A DNA stretch of 64,000 nucleotides from Nocardiopsis ansamitocini (GTDB lineage Bacteria > Actinomycetota > Actinomycetes > Streptosporangiales > Streptosporangiaceae): contig NZ_BSQG01000005.1 of NCBI RefSeq assembly GCF_030268225.1, forward strand, positions 310,001-374,000. Reading direction: 5' to 3'. The first letter of the stretch is position 1, and every line of letters begins with the position of its first letter. Shown one piece after another: positions 57,047 to 64,000 of this stretch. Position numbers and translations under genes: made by a program. The notes below the pieces were generated by a model. That model did no database searches and had not been told where the DNA came from. It saw only the letters and a list, made by a program, of their open reading frames with translations.

Positions 57047-57979
57047 CTACCCCAACTGCGGGGCGACCTCGGAGGCGATGAACTCCAGGTGGTCGAGGTC
57101 GGACAGGTCGAGGATCTGGAGGTAGACCCGCTCCGCGCCGATCTCGGCGAAGCTCCCGATCCGGTCCACGATCTCGGCGGCGCTACCGGTCAGACCGTTG
57201 GTCCTGAGCTCGTCGACGTCGCGGCCGATCGCCGCGGCGCGGCGGGCGACCTCGGCGTCGTCACGACCGGCGCAGACCACCTGCGCGGCCGAGTAGACCA
57301 TCGGGGCCGTGCGTCCGGCGGCCCGGACAGCGGCCCGGGTGCGCTCGAAGGCCGCCGAGGTGTCGTCCACCGAGGCGAACGGGACGTTGTACTCGTCGGC
57401 GTAGGTCGCCGCCAGCCGCGGGGTGCGCTTGGGCCCGGTGCCGCCGATGAGCACCGGCGGGCGCGGCGACTGCACCGGCTTGGGCAGCGCGGGACTGTCG
57501 GCGAGGCGGTAGTGGCGCCCGGTGAAGTCGAAGGTCTCCCCCACCGGGGTGGACCACAGCCCGGTGATGATCTCCAACTGCTCCTCGTAGCGCTCGAAGC
57601 GCTCCCGAGCGGCCGTGGGGTAGGGCAGTCCGTAGGCGGTGTGCTCGGCCTCGTACCAACCGGCCCCCAGCCCGAACTCCACCCGTCCCCCGCTCATGGC
57701 GTCCACCTGGGCCACGCTGATGGCCAGCGGCCCCGGGTGGCGAAACGTCGCGGCGGTCATCAGCGTGCCCAGCCGGATGCTGGAGGTGTCGCGGGCCAGA
57801 CCCGCCAGCGTGATCCAGGCGTCGGTGGGGCCGGGAAGACCGCTGACGTCGCCCATTTTCAAATAGTGGTCTGAACGGAAAAAGGCGTCGAATCCGAGGT
57901 CCTCGGCGGCCTTGGCCACGGTGAGGAGCGTGTCGTAGTCGGCGCCCTGCTGTGGTTCGGTGAAAATCCTCAAACGCAT
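57047..57979 (-). CDS. LLM class F420-dependent oxidoreductase
   Basis: A 310-aa luciferase-like monooxygenase-fold protein of the type usually predicted to use coenzyme F420 in actinobacteria. Segments: MRLRIFTEPQQGADYDTLLT, LGFDAFFRSDHYLKMGD, SSIRLGTLMTAATFRHPG, GRVEFGLGAGWYEAEHTAYG and PPVLIGGTGPKRTPRLAA. It has no membrane helix. ATG 57979 has AGGAG nine bases upstream. Substrate unknown. It lies upstream of acnA on the same strand, but acnA has its own promoter. Confidence 0.9.
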   Translation of the reverse strand: MRLRIFTEPQQGADYDTLLTVAKAAEDLGFDAFFRSDHYLKMGDVSGLPGPTDAWITLAGLARDTSSIRLGTLMTAATFRHPGPLAISVAQVDAMSGGRVEFGLGAGWYEAEHTAYGLPYPTAARERFERYEEQLEIITGLWSTPVGETFDFTGRHYRLADSPALPKPVQSPRPPVLIGGTGPKRTPRLAATYADEYNVPFASVDDTSAAFERTRAAVRAAGRTAPMVYSAAQVVCAGRDDAEVARRAAAIGRDVDELRTNGLTGSAAEIVDRIGSFAEIGAERVYLQILDLSDLDHLEFIASEVAPQLG

Positions 57980-58429
57980 GTGCCGATTCTCCTGCACCGG
58001 GGCCCCGGACCCCGCCCGGCGCGCCCCGAACCGGCGATGGGACTGCTCACTGCCGTGTGCGCGCAACCGCCGGGGATCCTCGTGGGACCCGGATCGGGCT
58101 GTGCCGCTTTCCGGGCCCGGACATCTCTCACCGGAAACACCCCCGGCCCGAGCAGAGCGGACTCCCGACAGGGTGACGGAGCGCAGGGGCACGCGGTCCA
58201 AGGTTTCTCGTGGCAGTCGCGGTGACCCGACCAGATGCCCCGGCGGGCGCCGTGACCTCAATCCTGTTCGAAAGAACGGACCGGGGCAGAAGTTTCTCCC
58301 AGCGGACACGGAATTTTCCGGCCAACCGGACGAAGAACGCCTTTGATCAAAGAATTCGCGCGCTCTACGCTTTCTTTGACGACCGATCCCGCCCCTCCGG
58401 CGGTACAAGCGTTCCAGGAGCGTACTCAC
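57980..58429 (+). promoter_or_regulatory. border of the defence island with promoter
   Basis: Between the LLM gene and the first defence gene. No gene is seen in 57980-58340. A good promoter is present: -35 TTGATC (58343-58348), 17-base spacer, -10 TACGCT (58366-58371), giving a start near 58378. The ribosome site AGGAG at 58416-58420 follows. Local AT content is higher (58260-58380) than in the flanking core genes. Confidence 0.6.
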
Positions 58430-59689
58430 GTGAGCTTTCCCACCGGCGACACCACCGCCTCCGGTGACTTTCTGCGTTTCCGCACCCTTGAGAACACGCT
58501 CCTCGAACGTCATCCGGACCTGACGGGCCGAGTCGAGTTCAACGATTTTGATCCCCTTCTCCTGAAGGTCACGCTGTCGGGCGAACGCTCGGTCGTGCTG
58601 GCCCGGGTGAACTTCGAGCGTCGGACCGCCTGGACCATCGTCGGTCCGACGCCGCACAGCGAGCCGTCGGTCTGGGCCCTCGACACGTCCGTCGACGTGC
58701 TCGCCGATGCCCTGCACGCCCATGCGGCGGCCCACATCCTGGGGACGCCGGTGCCCTCGCCCCTGCGTTGGGACGAGGGTGAGACCTCGGACATGACCAG
58801 ATTGGCCGATCTTCTCGACGCGGCGGGCGTCCGCGTGCGGCGGGTGGTCGCAGGGAACAGGTGGTTCGCCAAAGGATCACGTGGAGCACCAGAGCTCGAA
58901 CTGGTGGGTGAGTCCGCAGGGGTGTACGTAGACGCCGAGCTCGCCGATTCATTCGTCCGGATCTCGGTCAAACCCGCTACGGGCTGGCTTGTCGACGCCT
59001 ACATCCGCGACCTGGGTGCTTGGGGCCGTCTCGATCTCGCACACGCTCTGTGGGGCCGCCAAGCAGCAGTTCCCGGGGTGCCCACCACAGAGGTGACGGT
59101 CGAGGAAATGGCCGATTTGATCGGGAAGGGGCTGGACCGCTGGAACGACAGCTTCCCCTGGAAGCTCACCATTCGCTCCACCAACCCCGGAAGCATCCCA
59201 TCCAACCAGCAGCACGCACTCTTTCCTGTCGAGGCGCCCGAACCCATCCATCGAACGCTCTTCGAGGACGCTCCTCCACCCGATACCGGGGTGTCGACGA
59301 CGGCAAGCAGAGATATCGCGCGGACCGTCGTCGATCAACTCACCGTGCTCGGCTTCGGCAACGTCCATCTGGGCGACTCCGTGGCCCCGGTCCGGTCCCA
59401 CGGCTACGACGTCCAGCTCCGGGACGGCGTGCGAAAGGACGTCTCGCTCGCCGAGTTGGAGCGGCTCAACGGCCTGGCCGCCGCCTCCGGAGAAGAGGTC
59501 CCCAAACGGCTGATCCTGGTGACAGACACCGGGATCAGCCGGCAGGCCGCGGTTTTCGCGGACAGGGCCAAGGCATTCGTTTTCCGCATCGACCGTTCAA
59601 CAGCGCGCCTGACCCCGCTGACCGGCCGCACACGTCAGGTCATGCTGCCCGACACCGCACCCCCCGACCACGACCTCGATCCCTGGTGA
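58430..59689 (+). CDS. unrecognised McrBC-associated protein with Mrr-like C-terminus
   Basis: A 419-aa soluble protein that I cannot assign. Residues about 10-110 form an alpha/beta region (VEFNDFDPLLLKVTLSGERS, VLARVNFERRTAWTIVGPTP) resembling type III chaperone-like (TY-Chap) folds; a middle part (about 110-260) has no recognisable motif. Residues about 305-405 resemble an Mrr restriction-endonuclease domain in pattern (ARTVVDQLTVLGFGNVHLGD, HGYDVQLRDG, KRLILVTDTGISRQAAVFAD), but the usual D-QxK catalytic set is not evident, so it may bind rather than cut. GTG 58430 has AGGAG nine bases upstream; a TTG at 58343 lies in the promoter and is rejected. It is the first gene of the mcrBC unit, 86 bases before mcrB. 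Confidence 0.7.
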   Translation: MSFPTGDTTASGDFLRFRTLENTLLERHPDLTGRVEFNDFDPLLLKVTLSGERSVVLARVNFERRTAWTIVGPTPHSEPSVWALDTSVDVLADALHAHAAAHILGTPVPSPLRWDEGETSDMTRLADLLDAAGVRVRRVVAGNRWFAKGSRGAPELELVGESAGVYVDAELADSFVRISVKPATGWLVDAYIRDLGAWGRLDLAHALWGRQAAVPGVPTTEVTVEEMADLIGKGLDRWNDSFPWKLTIRSTNPGSIPSNQQHALFPVEAPEPIHRTLFEDAPPPDTGVSTTASRDIARTVVDQLTVLGFGNVHLGDSVAPVRSHGYDVQLRDGVRKDVSLAELERLNGLAAASGEEVPKRLILVTDTGISRQAAVFADRAKAFVFRIDRSTARLTPLTGRTRQVMLPDTAPPDHDLDPW

Positions 59690-59718
59690 CACGCGGCCCG
59701 GCCAACTATCGGTGGAGC

Positions 59719-59756
59719 CGAGCAGCCTGCTCGTGAAATATCCGCCCACCGGCGGA
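59719..59756. promoter_or_regulatory. two small dyads before mcrB
   Basis: CGAGCAG-C-CTGCTCG (59719-59733) and TCCGCC-CACC-GGCGGA (59741-59756) are perfect short dyads in the 86-base gap before mcrB. They could form RNA hairpins tuning mcrB translation, or be protein sites. Confidence 0.3.
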
Positions 59757-59775
59757 AGTATGCGGAGGAAGGGCT

Positions 59776-61629
59776 TTGACGGCAACAGACCCGTATCCGG
59801 AGTTTTATCTACGGCTGCCCAACGGCGGGCCGACAGCGCGCGGGCGGCAGACCAACGAGATGGGGACGAACGGCAGCCGCCGTTTCGTCGTCGGCGAGGG
59901 CCAACCCGTCCGGGCGAACGTCGTCCCCTCCTTCGTTGTACGGGCTTCCTCCGCGAACCGGCTCCGGGAGCAACTCACGGCCGAGGGGCGGATCACGCCC
60001 TCGCAGACGTGGCCCGACTTCCTGGAGACCACCGACACCATCACTTTCAACTCTCCCTCCGAAGCCGCAGGCGTCCTCACCGGCAGGAACTCCAACGGCT
60101 GGGCCGATTGGAAGACGGAGGACGGTCGTCCGCTGGCCGACTTCATGCCGGACTCCTCCTGGGGTCCCAACCGGGCCTGGCTGGTTCGCGGCTCCAACGT
60201 CACCGGTCTGGACCTCGTGCGGCACGCCTGGCTGCCCGAGGGATGGATCAGCCTGCCGGCGTCCCTGCTCCGGCAAGGTGTGGAGCCGAACATCAGCAAG
60301 GACCAGGTCCGTGTGCTGGTGAATGAGGACTACGAATCCCCGGCGACCTACAGTCAGAAACAGGACCTGGTGGCGGAGTTCCACGTATTCCTCTCCCGGA
60401 TGAAGCCGGGCGATACCGTGTGCACGACTTCCGACGGCACGCTCTACGTCGGGGAGATCACCGGCGAGGTGGAGCAGGTCGAGTCGGAGGACCGCCGGTC
60501 CAATCTGCGCCGTCCCGTGACCTGGGAGGACCAGGGGTATGCGTACGACGAGCTTCCGGAGGAACTCCAACAGAAGCTCTCCGCGCAGCACAACGTGGTG
60601 GAGCTGACCTCCGTTCAGCCCGTGATCGACGGTCTCGGCATGACGGATGAGGAGTTGGCCGACGAGGCCGAGGCCATCGAACACGACCCGGCTGTCGAGC
60701 TCCCGGCACTCGCCGCACGGCGCGAGCTGGAACTGCCGGAACCGACCGACGAGCTGGCTGCCGAACTGCTGGTCCACGACACGGACTGGCTGCGCGAGAT
60801 ACGGAATCTGCTGTGGGACGACCGGCAGCTCATCCTCTATGGTCCCCCCGGAACCGGCAAAACCCACCTCGCTCTACAACTGGCCGAATTCTTTGGCAAA
60901 GGCACCGAAAAAGTGAAAACGGTGCAATTTCACCCGTCCTACGCATACGAGGACTTCTTCGAAGGGTTCCGACCCCAGGAAGACCCCGAAACCCACGAGG
61001 TGGCTTTCCGGCTGACCGCCGGCCCGCTGCGCGAGTTGGCCGACCTCGCCTCGCGGGAAGGCAACCGACACATCCCGCATTTCCTGATCATCGACGAGAT
61101 CAACCGGGCCAACCTGGCCAAGGTCTTCGGTGAGCTGTACTTCCTCCTGGAATACCGGAACAAATCCGTCCGGCTGACCTATTCGAACGACGACTTCTCC
61201 CTGCCCTCGAACCTGTTCGTTATCGCAACGATGAACACCGCAGATCGTTCCATCGCCCTCGTGGACACGGCAATGCGGCGCCGCTTCGCATTCGTGGAAC
61301 TGTCCCCTCGCACGGAACCCACCAGCGGACTGCTTCGGCGCTGGCTCACTGTCCAGGAACGCGGTTCTGAACCGGCGGACCTCCTGGACGCGCTGAACTC
61401 TCGAATCCACGACCCGGACTTCCGGATCGGGCCGTCCTACCTGATGAAGGCGGGCGTGTACCGGGAGGGCGGACTGGAACGTACCTGGCGGACGAAGATC
61501 CTCCCGCTGCTGGAGGAACACCACTACGGTGAGGGCCTCGACATCGAGAAGCGGTACGGGCTCGCCTCATTGCGCGACTCATTGCCGCAACGACCCCCCG
61601 AGCCGTCCGCTCCGGAGCAAACCGCGTGA
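59776..61629 (+). CDS. mcrB: McrB-type AAA+ GTPase with DUF4357 and PUA-like N-terminal domains
   Basis: Motor subunit of a modification-dependent restriction system, 617 aa. Residues about 8-122 resemble the DUF4357 module (FYLRLPNGGPTARGRQTNE, then SPSEAAGVLTGRNSNGWADW and KTEDGRPL). Residues about 150-255 look like a PUA/EVE-type base reader (FHVFLSRMKPGDTVCTTSDG, TLYVGEITG). The GTPase has Walker A GPPGTGKT (356-363), Walker B LIIDE (437-441), the McrB signature MNTADRS (486-492) and arginines in AMRRRF. TTG 59776 has GGAGG seven bases upstream. Its stop overlaps the mcrC start by 4 bases. The N-terminal pair should set which modified base is recognised; which one is unknown. Confidence 0.88.
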   Translation: MTATDPYPEFYLRLPNGGPTARGRQTNEMGTNGSRRFVVGEGQPVRANVVPSFVVRASSANRLREQLTAEGRITPSQTWPDFLETTDTITFNSPSEAAGVLTGRNSNGWADWKTEDGRPLADFMPDSSWGPNRAWLVRGSNVTGLDLVRHAWLPEGWISLPASLLRQGVEPNISKDQVRVLVNEDYESPATYSQKQDLVAEFHVFLSRMKPGDTVCTTSDGTLYVGEITGEVEQVESEDRRSNLRRPVTWEDQGYAYDELPEELQQKLSAQHNVVELTSVQPVIDGLGMTDEELADEAEAIEHDPAVELPALAARRELELPEPTDELAAELLVHDTDWLREIRNLLWDDRQLILYGPPGTGKTHLALQLAEFFGKGTEKVKTVQFHPSYAYEDFFEGFRPQEDPETHEVAFRLTAGPLRELADLASREGNRHIPHFLIIDEINRANLAKVFGELYFLLEYRNKSVRLTYSNDDFSLPSNLFVIATMNTADRSIALVDTAMRRRFAFVELSPRTEPTSGLLRRWLTVQERGSEPADLLDALNSRIHDPDFRIGPSYLMKAGVYREGGLERTWRTKILPLLEEHHYGEGLDIEKRYGLASLRDSLPQRPPEPSAPEQTA

Positions 61630-62840
61630 CACAGCGGATCGAGCTGGTCGAACACGCTCCGGCCACAGGACATCCTCTTCCGGCAGCGATCGGGCAGGCC
61701 CTGGCCGCCACCAGTATCGTGACCGCCTCCCCCGACCCCTACACACCGGGGCGCTGGCTGCTGCGGGCCGGCAGCAAAGTCGGCGCGTTCTCCATAAGCA
61801 CATCAGACGGCGCGGGAGAGCCGGTGACCGTCCGGATCATGCCCAAGGTTCCCATCGCCCGGCTGTTCTTCCTGCTCGGCTACAGCATCAACCCGGGAGG
61901 CAGCTGGAGGGAAGAGCACGTCGAGGTCGGTGAGCAGGACGGGGTCCTCCCCGCGCTCGCGTACGCCGTCGAGCGACAGATCGGCCTGGCGCTGCGCCCG
62001 GGGCTGCTCCAGGGCTATCGGCCGGTTGCGGAGAGCGCGATGCTGGTGCGCGGACGCATCCGAGAGGCCGACCAGATCCGGAAGCGGTTCGGGGCGGTTC
62101 TGCCCGTGGAGATCACACACGACGAGTTCACGACCGACGTCGCCGAGAACCGGATTCTGCGGGGGGCCGTGGAGCGGCTGCTCCGGCTCACCGAGGTGCC
62201 CAGCGATGTCCGGCGGCGGCTACTGCATCACCGTGCCCGGCTCGCGAAAGTCACCCCGCCGGTCCCGGGGCAGCCGATCCCCGCCTGGCAGCCGTCCAGG
62301 CTCAACATCCGTTACCAGCCGGCGCTCCACCTCGCCCGTGCCGTACTGGAGGGCATGTCACCGGAGCACACGACCGGCGAGCTGCGCATCAACGGGTTCC
62401 TGTTCGACATGAACCGGCTGTTCGAGGACTTCGTGACCGTCTCGCTGCGCGAGTCGCTGCGCGGAACAGGCCTCACCGGCGTGCTCCAGGACTCCCAGCA
62501 CCTCGACGAGGCCGGCCTGATCCGCATGAAGCCGGACTTCGTCCTCTACGGTCCCGCAGGCGTGCCGGTGGCAGTCGCCGACGCCAAGTACAAGGCAGAG
62601 AAACGGGCCGGCTACCCCGACTCCGACCTCTACCAGATGCTCGCCTACTGCACCGCCCTCGGCCTGTCCGAGGGGCACCTCGTCTATGCCAAGGGCAATG
62701 GCCCCCATACGGCCCACCAGGTGCGACACACCGGCGTCGTCCTGCATCAGCACGCCCTGGAACTCGACCAGGCGCCGACCGGCCTCCTGACCGATATCGC
62801 CGCCCTGGCCGATCGTATGGGAACCGGCCCGACCGCATGA
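61626..62840 (+). CDS. mcrC: McrC-type nuclease subunit
   Basis: Endonuclease partner of McrB, 404 aa. The N-terminal part (about 1-130) matches the McrC McrB-binding region (VTVRIMPKVPIARLFFLLGY). The C-terminal PD-(D/E)XK nuclease shows NRLFEDFV (Glu267), MKPDFVLYG (Asp304) and VADAKYK (Asp319, Lys321), an intact active site. GTG 61626 overlaps the mcrB stop (GTGA), so the subunits are translationally coupled. It should be recruited and stimulated by McrB GTP hydrolysis to cut modified phage DNA. Confidence 0.9.
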   Translation: MTQRIELVEHAPATGHPLPAAIGQALAATSIVTASPDPYTPGRWLLRAGSKVGAFSISTSDGAGEPVTVRIMPKVPIARLFFLLGYSINPGGSWREEHVEVGEQDGVLPALAYAVERQIGLALRPGLLQGYRPVAESAMLVRGRIREADQIRKRFGAVLPVEITHDEFTTDVAENRILRGAVERLLRLTEVPSDVRRRLLHHRARLAKVTPPVPGQPIPAWQPSRLNIRYQPALHLARAVLEGMSPEHTTGELRINGFLFDMNRLFEDFVTVSLRESLRGTGLTGVLQDSQHLDEAGLIRMKPDFVLYGPAGVPVAVADAKYKAEKRAGYPDSDLYQMLAYCTALGLSEGHLVYAKGNGPHTAHQVRHTGVVLHQHALELDQAPTGLLTDIAALADRMGTGPTA

Positions 62841-63206
62841 TCGGCGGCGAATCGTTCGCCGGAGGAGTCCGCCTCGCACCGAAGCAGTATCAACGGCCGA
62901 GGTGTTCGGGCGTGAGCAGGACAAGAACGATCCACCCACGCACTCGCAGATTCGCTACCACCACGGCTAAACTCGTCCTTGCCGGCCTGGCCGAATCTGT
63001 TCACGGTGCCCTTGCCCCGGTCCACCTCCCTCAGCTCCGGCCCACAGGTCCACTGCCGTGGCGGATTCGACCCTCTCGTGTTGTCGGTCCCACCCTTTAG
63101 GATTCGGTCCGAGGGTTCCAGCCGGGCTTCCTGAACGCGCCAACAGGAATGTGGCAGGTAGCGGCAGGTACACACGCGCACAAGCAGCAACAAAACAGGG
63201 AGCCGC
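62841..63206 (+). promoter_or_regulatory. gap before the NERD-kinase gene
   Basis: About 365 bases. An 87-codon frame beginning in the mcrC stop (62837) has poor codon bias and no recognisable protein, so I do not call it. TAGGAT at 63098-63103 could be a -10 for the next gene, and GGGAG at 63199-63203 is its ribosome site. Nothing else is evident. Confidence 0.4.
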
Positions 63207-64000
63207 ATGCTGGAAGGCCGGTGGACGACGGTCACCGAGTCCGAACACGAGCACGAGCGTCGCGGACTCGAAGCCATCCGCGAGCGCCTGCCGGACAAGG
63301 AGCCGTGGCGCGCCTGGTCGAACTTCACGTTCACCGCGAACAGTGGCCACGTCCGTGAGGTCGACCTGCTGGTGGTAGCGCCGGCCGGGGTGTTCCTGAT
63401 CGAGCTGAAGGACTGGCACGGATCGGTACACGGCGGCGGTAGCGACTGGGTGCAGACCACGCCCGGTGGGTTCAATCGTCGGCACGGCAATCCGCTGCAC
63501 CTGTCGAACCGCAAGGCCAAGGAACTGTCGGGCCTGATCAAAGGTGTCTCCGGTCGACCGGGAGACCACCCCAAGGTCTGGGTGGGCGAGGCGGTCTGTT
63601 TCACCGACGACACGCTCCGGGTGAACCTTTCGACCGCCGACATGAACGGCGTGTTCACGGTCAAGCGACTGGTGGAGATGCTGGCCGAGCCCCCGGGAGA
63701 CGCCCGGCACCGGATCACCGCCCAGACGTCCCGCTATGTCGATACGGCGCTGAAGAAGCTCCGTATCGCGCCGATCCGCCGCCAGTACGAGGTGGGCTCC
63801 TACTCCCTGGACGCCAAAGCGTTCGACTCCGGTCCCACCTGGGCCGACTATCTGGGCCGCCACTCCCAGCTGTCCGATCTGGCGCGGGTGCGGGTCTTTC
63901 TCAGCGAACGCGGCGCCTCCGACGACGAGCGGCGCTCGGTGGAGCAGGCCGCCGCCCGCGAGGCTTCGATACTCAGCCGGTTTCGCCATCCCGGCGCGGT
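63207..64000 (+). CDS. pglW: NERD-domain protein resembling BREX type 2 kinase PglW (partial, runs off the window)
   Basis: The first 264 residues of a larger protein. Residues about 14-150 form a NERD (nuclease-related) domain: HVREVDLLVVAPAGVFLIEL followed by KDW has the PD-(D/E)XK-like Glu51, Asp53, Glu66 and Lys68. From about residue 193 (RRQYEVGSYSLDAKAF) a protein-kinase N-lobe appears to begin, with AAREASILSRFRHPGA like an alpha-C helix region. NERD followed by Ser/Thr kinase is the order in PglW of the phage-growth-limitation/BREX type 2 systems. ATG 63207 has GGGAG close upstream. The catalytic kinase motifs lie beyond the edge, so PglW is likely but not proven. Confidence 0.72.
   Translation, partial: MLEGRWTTVTESEHEHERRGLEAIRERLPDKEPWRAWSNFTFTANSGHVREVDLLVVAPAGVFLIELKDWHGSVHGGGSDWVQTTPGGFNRRHGNPLHLSNRKAKELSGLIKGVSGRPGDHPKVWVGEAVCFTDDTLRVNLSTADMNGVFTVKRLVEMLAEPPGDARHRITAQTSRYVDTALKKLRIAPIRRQYEVGSYSLDAKAFDSGPTWADYLGRHSQLSDLARVRVFLSERGASDDERRSVEQAAAREASILSRFRHPGA

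Noticed and set aside
62837-63100. 87-codon frame starting in the mcrC stop codon
   Set aside because: Weak third-position GC bias, no ribosome site beyond the overlap, and no recognisable protein.

Overview
The window comes from a high-GC actinomycete. Third codon positions are almost all G or C, GTG and TTG starts are common, and several genes look leaderless. It carries the coproporphyrin branch of haem synthesis, a luciferase-like F420-type oxidoreductase, actinobacterial short phosphatidylserine decarboxylase and synthase, an FprA-type ferredoxin reductase and DUF3000/DUF4349 proteins. The gene set hemQ, hemY, DUF4349, hemE, DUF3000, rnd, fadA, fadB, dxs resembles the chromosomal core of Streptomyces and Nocardiopsis-like genera; the exact genus is not provable from here. 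I saw no rRNA, tRNA, CRISPR array or intact insertion sequence.

Layout. 0-3.5 kb: assimilatory sulfate reduction operon (sulfite reductase, zinc-ribbon protein, cysH, sirohydrochlorin chelatase), every junction after the first a 4-base overlap. 3.6-9.6 kb: AidB-like acyl-CoA dehydrogenase behind an operator-like palindrome, glgX, a RibD-type reductase and a GntR regulator. 9.9-14.8 kb: small membrane protein, msrB, psd-pssA, DedA, YdjM-like membrane hydrolase. 14.8-23.4 kb: hemQ-hemY, DUF4349 lipoprotein, hemE, DUF3000, RNase D and two TPR proteins. 23.3-28.7 kb: ABC exporter divergent from the fadA-fadB beta-oxidation operon, with a twin-dyad operator between them. 28.8-32.4 kb: a decayed accessory patch holding a graspetide (tgm) relic, a stand-alone condensation-domain protein and a degraded second one. 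32.5-35.7 kb: MMPL transporter divergent from a TetR regulator around a perfect 36-bp palindrome. 35.8-45.0 kb: zinc metallopeptidase, membrane Ser/Thr kinase, fprA, dxs, mismatch uracil glycosylase, TauE-like exporter. 45.1-49.9 kb: xylose-type ABC transporter (permease, ATPase, binding protein) with its ROK repressor and shared operator motif. 50-58 kb: acidic lipoprotein, uridine-kinase-like P-loop protein, TPR protein, truncated HTH gene, Nudix hydrolase, aconitase with a long leader and tandem MarR/TamR-like sites, LLM oxidoreductase.

58.3-64 kb is a defence island. A promoter at 58343-58371 drives an unrecognised 419-aa protein with an Mrr-like C-terminus. It is followed by mcrB, a GTPase with a DUF4357 plus PUA-like N-terminus, and by mcrC overlapping it by 4 bases. 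Next comes the start of a NERD-domain protein that resembles the BREX type 2 / phage-growth-limitation kinase PglW and runs off the right edge. This is the part most likely to hold something new.

How genes cooperate: the chelatase supplies sirohaem to the sulfite reductase; HemE, HemY/CgoX and HemQ/ChdC are three of the four coproporphyrin-pathway enzymes (the ferrochelatase is not in the window); FadA and FadB share beta-oxidation substrates; Psd uses the product of PssA; and the ROK repressor probably senses the sugar imported by the adjacent transporter.
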